Source of the DNA: Torymus aiolomorphi
Taxonomy: Eukaryota; Arthropoda; Insecta; Hymenoptera; Torymidae
Assembly (NCBI GenBank): GCA_036365515.1
Contig: CM070875.1
Location: 90,964,128-91,028,127 of the forward strand
Direction of reading: 5' to 3'
Length of the DNA: 64,000 nt
A program made the position numbers and the translations under genes. Under the pieces are notes generated by a model. That model was not told where the DNA came from and made no database searches. It was given only the letters and a program-made list of their open reading frames with translations. How positions within the stretch are numbered: the stretch's first letter is position 1; each line of letters opens with the position of its first letter. Positions 55,817-64,000 of this stretch are shown here, in pieces.

Positions 55817-58042
55817 CCTGGATCTCAGCTTCTACTACATAGATTTTGACCGGGCAGGTCTCATTTTTTTTGTTCTTTTTGTGTGATGACGGGTCAAAAA
55901 TTCGTTTTTTGATTGGCTGATGCGTTTTTGTTTTATTTCGTATTTTCGATTTTCTGAAAATTGATTTTTGCTTTTTTTTCAATGATAAGATCGAGAAATT
56001 TGAATCGAATGGGTAGCATTTGAAAGAACATTAAGATACCTATATTTTCTAAAAAAAAATTTCTCTATCTATCACGGTTCTTTTGTTATTAACAAAAATT
56101 TGTTTTTATAAGCTTATAACTCCTTAACTAAACGGTCAATTTTCTCGAGAAAAATCATAATAATGCAGAATATAAATAGCTGTAATCTGTTAAAGTTTAA
56201 ATTTATTTTGTCGGCTAGTTTTTGAGAAAAAAATTGAAATGTGAAAAAAATGAGTTTTGTATGTCCAACAATGACGGGAGTAAAATTGACTTAACGGCTT
56301 TAAAATTCCCTTTAGAGGTAGATTTTGGATAGCTCTCAGTCGAGTTCTTTGGGAAAAATGATTAGTCTAGAAATTTAAGAAATATTTGAGGTTAAAATTT
56401 TTTGATCTTTTTTTCAAATCATAATTTCTCGACAACGGCTCCATGTATCAGCTCCAAATTTATAGACAATTTTGTATGATATAGATAATATGTGTGCGAA
56501 TTTTCATCGAGAACGTACGATTACTTTTTGAGATATTTGATTTTGAAAATTTTCGTATTTTACAAAGTGATTTTCTTTGTCGCATGATAATTAGAAAAAA
56601 CAAAAATTGTTTTAATCATGTTGAAATTTTGTGGAGATGTAGAGTTTACATATTATCGTATAAGTCGTTTAGGTAAAAGAATTGTCTCATGATTTTTAGA
56701 GATATTTACGGTTAAAATTCTTTTACGGTTTTTTTCAAAATCGTTTAATTTCTTTGAAATTTGGTGGAGATGTAGAGTTTGTATATTTCTTATTAGAGAA
56801 GTTCTTAGGTTAAAAGAATTCGTTTATGAATTTCAGAAATATTTGAGGTTAAAACTATTTTAGCCCTCTTGAAAAGTCGTAATTATTCGGGAACACATTT
56901 ATATATATGAGGCATTTCACGTCAACTGCCCCAGCGCCGCGCGCTAGCGCCAAATCGTGCTATTTCTAACTCATGTTTATGATACTAAAATGTAACTAAA
57001 AAAATTGTTTCATAAGCGTTTCCGACGTATTTTTGCCTCAGCTTTCCAATGGTGTAGGCAGTTGTTCCGAAATTTTCCATTTTCACCTTCAAAAAGTACA
57101 AAACGTCTTATATCTCAAAATAGTAGTTTTCGTCACTAGGACGTAAAGTTGAACTTTACGCACCGAGTGATCGTCCAATACTCGGGCCGGCTGCGCCGAC
57201 CCTCCTGCGTGTTTCTAAAGATTACAGCTATTTATATTCTGCATTATTATGATTTTTCTCGAGAAAATTGACCGTTTAGTTAAGGAGTTATAAGCTTAAA
57301 AAAAAACAAATTTTTGTTAATAACAAAAGAACCGTGATAGCTAGACAAATTTTTTTTTTAGAAAATATAGGCATTTTAATGTTCTTTCAAATGCTATCCA
57401 TTCGATTCAAATATCTCGATCTTATCATTGAAAAAAAGCAAAAATCAATTTTGAGAAAATCGAAAATACGAAATAAAACAAAAACGCATCGGCGAATCAA
57501 AAAACGAATTTTTGACCCGCCATCACACAAAATGAACAAAAAAAATGAGACCTGTCTGGTCAAAATCGATGTAGTAGAAGCTGAGATCCAGGCGTACACA
57601 CACACACACGCGCGCGCGCGCACACATGTCCATACAGACATTTTAAAAAAATCATGTATTTTGATTCCTAACACTTCGAAAAACAATTATAACATGTTTC
57701 TACAAAAGCTCAAAAAATTACTATCACAAAGCTTCCCCTAAGAGAAATCAAAATTGAATATCAGTAATCTCTTTACAAGAAAATGGAAAGCATTTATATT
57801 TCTTGCCAATTCATATATATTAATAAAATAACTTCATATATATTAAAGGCAATTGACATGAGCTTGTTTTGAATTGTAATAAGTCATTCTGATTTTTTGC
57901 AATTTAATATTTATGATTTGCTGGTATTCTATACATAAAAATACAAGTTATTGTTATATAACTTCAGTGAAAGAGGAAACCGAGGGATCGCTCATGTGAC
58001 CACGCTACTGTACTATGTTTGTGTCTGCTGGGGACCTGGGGT
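55349..58042. mobile_element. 2.7-kb foldback element with ~830-bp arms
   Basis: The left arm (55349-56190, starting accccaggtcc) is the reverse complement of the right arm (57220-58042, ending ggacctggggt), with few differences. The arms contain GT/CA microsatellites (55780-55813; 57598-57625) and the repeat also seen at 1518-2625. The 1-kb centre (56190-57220) has AT-rich repeat sequence and a distinct block with ggcatttcacgtcaactgcc. No transposase is present. Confidence 0.85.
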
Positions 58043-58739
58043 CTGTGGTATTAGACAAAATATTTTCACCCGGATGTTAGCTACTTTCAGAGCGATCGGA
58101 GCGGGAGGTCGCGACAAAAAGAATGTTTTTTGGAACACGCGCGTGATCCGATCAAAACAACAGCGGTTTAACCACGTGAGCGCCGATCGGTGAGTTGGCG
58201 ACAAGCGTGAGGACGTTAGGTTATAGGAATATCAGTAAGATAGAAAACAACTTGTTGAAGATTGTCGAGTACAACATCTTGACACAGCTTCAGAAAGAAG
58301 AATTCGGCCAATCAATAATTAGATAAGTATAAGATGTTCAAACTTAATTTAACTGTAATTAAAAACAAGATTCTTTAGGTGAACTTTTTTATTTCAAAAA
58401 TAAATAGATGATTCGAGTAGTTGATGCAAGATCATATCACAAGAAGCTAGAAGCAGTTGATCATAGATAATGCCTTTGTGTATTTATTTATTGAATTAAA
58501 ATTTTTGTCGTTGATGTATAACAATTCAGGAAAGTGAACATCTCAATAACCATCTCCAATGCCTTAGCGATTATAGACTTATTAAAAAGCAGTTGTGAGG
58601 TCTGATAATTTTTAAAGTTTTGCTATGAAGAAATATGAGTGCACGATGTAAAGTATAAAACATTATGCTTAATATATGAAAGAAAAAGTGGGCGAGCAAA
58701 CAAAAACTTTGAAAAGAAAATCAGTATACCACAGCACAA
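58043..58739. other. Unassigned interval
   Basis: No gene supported. The first ~250 bp is GC-richer (58060-58300), the rest AT-rich. Confidence 0.4.
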
Positions 58740-59600
58740 GATATATATAGATGAGAGATATCGACAACAGACAAGACATTAAATGAGAAAAGAATTCTTA
58801 TGGGTTATCTACAAATTTATATTACATACACATGATAACATTATTCAGATAAGTACCAAATTTTCATTCTAAAATAAATAATTAAACTAATGTCAAGCTT
58901 TGAGAATAGTTACTTTGTAGAAACTTTTTTACAGTGGATTATAAATGTAAATAAGTTACAAGAGCTTCTGCATAAAATAGCTTGGATGGAATGTACACAT
59001 ACACATGTATGTAAGAAATGCATATGCGTAACCCATACAATATTGTTCTTTATTTTTTACAAGAGGTCACAAGAGAAAAGAGATATGTATCATCTATCCA
59101 TTCATATTATATACATAGATGATAACACCATTCAGATAAGTAGCCAACTTTCATAGGAAAATAACTAATTAAACTAGTGTCATGTTCTTCAGTATAGTTA
59201 CTTTGTGGAAACTTTTTCACGGTGGATCAGAAATGTAAATTAGTTACAAGCGCATTGAGATAAAATAGCTTGGATGAAATGTACACGCACACATGTACGT
59301 ACAAACCTTATGTATATGTAACAAATACATGTTTAACCCATATAATATTGTTTTATATTTTTTACCAGAGATTACAAGAGAAAAGAGATATGTGTCATGT
59401 ACTAATTTATATTATATACATACATGATAACATCATTCAGATAAGTACTAAACTTTCATTGCAAAATAAATAATAAAACTAGTGTCACTTTTTTAAGTGC
59501 AGTAACTTGGTGGAAATTTATTGTTTTAACAGTGGATTAAAAATATGGATTATTGATAAGCGTATCAGGATGAAATAGTTTAGAATGTATAAGGAGACTT
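58740..59600 (+). repeat. ~290-305-bp tandem repeat, about three copies
   Basis: The anchor aaactartgtca recurs at about 58883, 59171 and 59476. Each unit contains gtggattataaatgtaaatw, atagcttggatg, an ACACATGTAYGT block, acaagagaaaagagatatgt and cattcagataagta. A partial unit precedes the first. Confidence 0.85.
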
Positions 59601-60686
59601 TATGATATATGTATATCTATCAGATATCTATGTGATATTGTATATCTATGTGACTACATTTTCCAAGAAATTTTGATATCGTTGTATAGATCACTCCTAT
59701 AAAGATCAGAAAAAATTTTGTTAACACATAACTACGACAATTAGCAAGGATAATTGTTTATATATAGTCAAAATTGTACTCAACCACTGTATATTGTATA
59801 AAACTTTTAATTGATAACCATCCTAGTGAAAATATTTTTGTTCCCAAAAGTTAAAAACTGTTAGTAACAGTTAAAAACTATTAAAAACATGTTTGTAACA
59901 TTTTTTAACAGTTTTTAACAGTAACTGTATTACATTATTTAATAACTATTAAATATTAATTACTTATTAATAATAATTAATTATTACTTATTAGTATTTA
60001 AATAAAAACTAAAAACTAAAAGTATTAACTAATACAATTCATTATTAACTGATTTATATGAATGTATAAATAATATGGCTATTAAAAAATGATTAATTAT
60101 TAATTATTATTATTATTATTAATAATAATTAATTAATCATAAAATTGTTCTTAAATATCAAATTCAAAATTATTTTTAACTGTTTGAAACTGTTTAAAAG
60201 TACTAGAAACTGTTTTTAAACTTATATAAACTATTATAATTAAACAAAATAGTCCAAAATACTACATTTTGTAACATTTGTAAACAGTTTTAAACCGTTC
60301 CAAAGAGTTCTATATAATTTTTAACAATTATTAACTGTTATTAACATTAATAATTTACGACAGGGCATGTATCATGTTCGATGCCAATAATTTGTAAAAA
60401 GTACCTTTGTCAATGTCGATATCAAGGAATGTAAATGTGCACCAAACTAGTGCTATATGGTAATTACGTTTCAAAGATCTCATTACCAATGGACTACGTT
60501 CATTATTAATAAAATCATTCATGTAAAAATAGAACATTATATTTTTAGAGAAACTGTTCATTTTCGAATATTGAACCATGTCACAAAAACAAATTTACTT
60601 TGAAGAACAGTATTATTCACGGTGATTCGTTAAAGTAAATAACCATGTCCCCTGTAATCCGGACATGTAGATAAAAATATGACGAC
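59601..60686. repeat. Low-complexity AT-rich interval with ttaaaaactgtt words
   Basis: From about 59840 to 60345 the words ttaaaaactgtt, taacagtttttaac and tattaataattaat recur in both orientations, like a decayed minisatellite. 60350-60686 is AT-rich. I see no gene. Confidence 0.6.
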
Positions 60687-61396
60687 TTAAGGGGGTCATA
60701 GACCTATAGGCCTTTGAGGACAAAACCACCTGAAAAAATAAAAAAAATATAATTAGTTACATATACTAATAGTATATTATAAGTAGGTACAATTTCTGAT
60801 AAAATAGCCGACGATATAATCTGTAGACCAATTTTACTCAGATATATTGCATTTCCAAGATTTTTCCTTTGGCGTAAGTTATAAAAACAACTAGTCGACA
60901 AATTTTCATGGGACAAGGCCTAAAATACTCTAAATCCATCCAGTTTTCTATCTAAGAGTTGGAAATATTACATTTCTTGAAACAAATATTTTTTTAATGG
61001 AAAAAACCACTTTTAATTCATGAATTTTATGAATTTTTATGTTTTTTTGTGGATTTTAGCATTTCAAAAATATTAATTACCAAAAATGTTAAATTTCCAA
61101 CTCTTACTTAGAAAACTGGATAAATTTAGAGTATTTTAGGCCTTGTCCCATGAAAACTTGGTTCAAATCTGGAGTCAATCTATCCACAGGAAAATTTCAA
61201 AGCTTACGGTTAGTGAAAAAATTTGTTTCATCGATGACTATGGTTCTGGACCATATAAAAGGCCCATCGGAGAAAGTTTTAAGGTAAGGTAAATATACCC
61301 ACTTTTATATGTATAAAGTATGAAATAATTAGTTTACATTTATGTATTAAAATGTGACTTCTTATTTCAGAGAAAAAAGGTGTCTAGCCCCCTTAA
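60687..61396. mobile_element. 710-bp MITE with TTAA ends and internal palindrome
   Basis: TTAAGGGGGTCATAGACC at the left and the complement of TTAAGGGGGCTAGACACC at the right. Inside, 60895-60975 pairs with about 61085-61172 (catgggacaaggcctaaaat and its complement). The TTAA ends fit a piggyBac-type target duplication, so it may be a non-autonomous relative, but its termini are unlike the piggyBac-like element at 6990. Confidence 0.75.
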
Positions 61397-61640
61397 ATGC
61401 TTGAAAAAATGAGAAATTTTTAGAGATTTCCTTTGCCCATTTTTAATAGACTATAACTTTTTTTTAAATCGAAATTTTTAAATGAAATTACAGCTTAAAT
61501 TAAAGATTTTTTTGCCTTCTTTTATAAATTTTTTAGCCCATTTATATGACTGAAATATTCAAAAATCTATTACTAAAGAAAGAATCCCCATTTTTATCGA
61601 AAATTGTTCATTTTAGACATAAAATAGCTTGTGTTTCAGA
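61397..61640. other. AT-rich spacer before the satellite
   Basis: No feature seen. Confidence 0.4.
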
Positions 61641-64000
61641 AAATAAGGCCGATTCATAAAAATCCCGAGACACGTGTTTATCACGTACTGTGCATGAAGC
61701 TAAAGTCCTGTTATAATGAGAGTATCAGTACGGAAGCTCGGCAGCTTGATTGTATTGATTAGAGGCATACGTCCAACTAGTTATCGCTAAATTGCCTGCT
61801 CGAGGAAGTCATTATTTTCAGTGTTCAATAGAAAATGCATCTGTGCAAGCCCTATTACTTTATCACCTACTGTGCATGTAGCTAAAGCCCTGTTTTAATG
61901 ACAATAGCAAGGACGAAAGCTTGGCTGATGGCTTGAACTGTTTTGTGGTACACGTTCGCCCAGTTTTCGCTTAATAACCTGCGCAAGGCAGCCTCTATTT
62001 TTAAAGTTTCAATAGAAAATGTAGTTGTGCAAGCCCGATTACTATATCACCTACTGGGCATGTAACTAAAGCTCTGTTATAATTGGAATAACATAACGGA
62101 AGCTCGGCTGCTTGCTTGAATTGATTAGAGGAAATGTTCGACTAGATTTCGCTTAATAGTTTGCCCATGGGAGCAATTGTTTTTGAGCTCATAGATGAAA
62201 ATAAAGTTGTGCAAGCGCCAATCCTTCGTCATCTACTGTGCATGTAGCTAAAGCTCTGTTATAATGAGAGTATCATAACGAAAGCTCGGCGGCTTGCTTA
62301 AATTGATTAGAGGTACACGTTCGACTAGGTTTTGCTTAATAGATTTCCCAGCGCAGCAATTATTTTTTAGATCATAAATGAAAATGAACTTGTGCAAGCA
62401 CGACTCCTTCATCACGTACTGTGCACGCAGCTAAAGCTCTGTTACAATTGGAATATCAGAACGAAAGCTCGGCTGCTTGCTTGAATTGATTAGAGGTACA
62501 CGTTCGACTAGGTTTCGCTTAATAGTTTGCTCAGGGAAGCAATAATTTTTGAGGTTATAGATGAGAATGAAGTTGTGCAACCGTGATTCCTTCGTCATCT
62601 ACTGTGCATGTAGCTAAAGCTCTGTTATAATGTAAGTATCGAAAGGAAAGCTTGGCGGCTGCCTTGAATTGATTTGAGGTACACGTTCGACTAATTTTCC
62701 CTTAATCACCTACGCAAGGCAGCGTTTATTTTTGAGGTTTCAGTAGAATATGCACTTAAGCAAGCCCGATTACTTTATCACCTACTCTGCATGTAGCTAA
62801 AGCTCTGTTATAATGAGAAAATGAGAACGAAAGCTCGGCCGCTTGCTTGAATGGATTACAGGTATGCGTTCGACTAGGTTTCGCTTAATCGACTGTAAAG
62901 GGCAACCTTTATTTTTAAGGTTTCAATAGAAAATGTATTTGTGAAAGCCTGATTACTACATCCCCTACTGTGCATGCATCTAAAGATCTGTTACAATTAG
63001 AATATCAGAACAAAAGCTCGGCTGCTTTCTTGAATTGATTAGAGGTACACGTTCGACTAGGTTTCGCTTCATAGCTTGCACAGCGCAGCAATTATCTTTG
63101 AGGTCATAGATGAAAATGAAGTTGGGCAAGCGCGATTCCTTCGTCATCTACTGTGCATGTAGCTAAAGCTCTGTTATAATGAGAGTATCAGTACAAAAGC
63201 TCGGCGGCTTGCTTGAATTGATTAGAGGTACACGTTCGACGAGGTTTCGCTTAATTGCCTGCGCAGGGCAGCAATTATTTTTGAGGATATAGATAAAAAT
63301 GCACTTGTGCAAGTACGATTCCTTCATCACCAACTGGGCATGTTGCTGAAGCTCTGTTGTAATGAGAGTATCAGATCGAAATCTCTGCGCCTGGCATCAA
63401 TATATTTAAGATTTCAATAAAAAATGCTCTTTAGCAATCCCGATTATTATTTCACCTACTTTGCATGTAGCTAATGCTCTGTTATAATCAGAATATCAGA
63501 ACGAAAGCTCGGCGTCTGTGGCTTGAATCGGTAGGAAGAACACGTACGACTAGATTTCGCTTAATTGTCCGCGCGTAGCAACCTTTATTTTTAATGTTTC
63601 AATAGAAAGTGCACTAACTTGCGCAAGCCCGATCACTTTATCACCTACTGTGCATGTAGCTAAAGTCCTGTTCTAATGAGTATAGCAAGCACGAAAGTTT
63701 GGCTGATGGCTTGAATCGTTTCGTGGACAACGTTTATCCAATTTTCGCTTAATCACCTGCGCAAGGCAGTCTTTATATTAAATGTTTCAATAGAAAATGT
63801 ATTTGTGGAAGCCCGATTACTCCATCACCTACTGTGCATGTAGCTAAAGATCTGTTACAATTAGAAAATAGGAACGAAAACTCGGCTGCTTGCTTGAATT
63901 GATTAGCGGTACGTGTTCGACTAGTTTTCCCTTAATAGCTTGCCCAGGGCAGCAATTATTTTTGAGGCCACAGATGAAAATGAAGTTGTGTAAGCACGTT
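61641..64000 (+). repeat. ~183-bp satellite array, 13 monomers, running off the window
   Basis: The anchor ctgtgcatg (or a one-base variant) is found at 61688, 61870, 62054, 62236, 62419, 62602, 62786, 62968, 63151, 63334, 63458, 63648 and 63832. Spacing is 182-184 bp except for one 124-bp deleted monomer and one of 190 bp. Two monomer types are visible, one ending gtttcaatagaaaatg and one ending gaggtcatagatgaaaat. The array continues past the window. It has no coding capacity. Confidence 0.93.

Noticed and set aside
61641..64000. Regularly spaced repeats as a CRISPR-like array
   Set aside because: Eukaryotic context, and the whole 183-bp monomer is repeated with no unique spacers; this is a satellite.

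Overview
This window is eukaryotic, almost certainly arthropod (insect) nuclear DNA. It is AT-rich and dominated by decayed, nested transposable elements: piggyBac, mariner, Tc1-like, Polinton, Penelope-like, several non-LTR retrotransposons, three Ty3/gypsy-type elements (one carrying a baculovirus-F-like envelope) and foldback elements. There are long AC, AG and AT microsatellites and a ~183-bp satellite array. The only host protein-coding piece I recognise is one clean exon at 5798-5959 (+). It encodes the juxtamembrane and transmembrane segment of a DPP6/DPP10-type dipeptidyl-peptidase-like protein, so much of the window may be intron of that gene. An insect, perhaps hymenopteran, is my guess from the element mix; this is not proven. 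No rRNA, tRNA or CRISPR array was seen.

Layout. 1-1484 is a foldback element with ~550-bp arms. 1518-2625 is a dispersed repeat that recurs near 55.7 kb. 3550-5757 is a DNA transposon with ~650-bp terminal inverted repeats, ending 40 bp before the DPP-like exon. 6990-21061 is a piggyBac-like element bounded by TTAA at both ends, into which a 10.1-kb gypsy element (9569-19710, ATAC target duplication) and a Penelope-like fragment (19943-20929, 8-bp target duplication) have inserted. 21062-22240 is a Polinton DNA polymerase B remnant. 22599-23862 is an almost full-length mariner. 24.2-27.7 kb holds two broken non-LTR elements. 28.0-29.6 kb holds a second copy of the long-TIR transposon. 32.0-32.9 kb has a second Polinton-type gene remnant.

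33.2-51.8 kb is a Tc1-like element split by ~16.7 kb of inserted DNA. Inside it are a foldback MITE at both edges, a 3.9-kb non-LTR element and an env-bearing gypsy provirus (about 38.16-50.2 kb, minus strand) without a recognisable 5' LTR. 51.8-54.4 kb is a third, truncated gypsy (Mag-like). 55349-58042 is a 2.7-kb foldback. 58.7-59.6 kb is a ~300-bp tandem repeat, 60687-61396 a TTAA-flanked MITE, and 61.65 kb to the end is the satellite.

The most unusual content is in two gypsy-type elements. The env-bearing one has, downstream of env, a coding region that reads as six consecutive RRM-like units (about 41.1 to 39.1 kb, minus strand), the last four starting at an ATG just behind a splice-acceptor-like sequence. 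The 10.1-kb element has four AT-hook-like repeats on its integrase tail, reuses the same repeat peptide between gag and protease, and carries an intact 285-residue coiled-coil/zinc-ribbon ORF in the position where env would sit. Most other retroelement and transposase genes are broken by frameshifts, stops or loss of catalytic residues.
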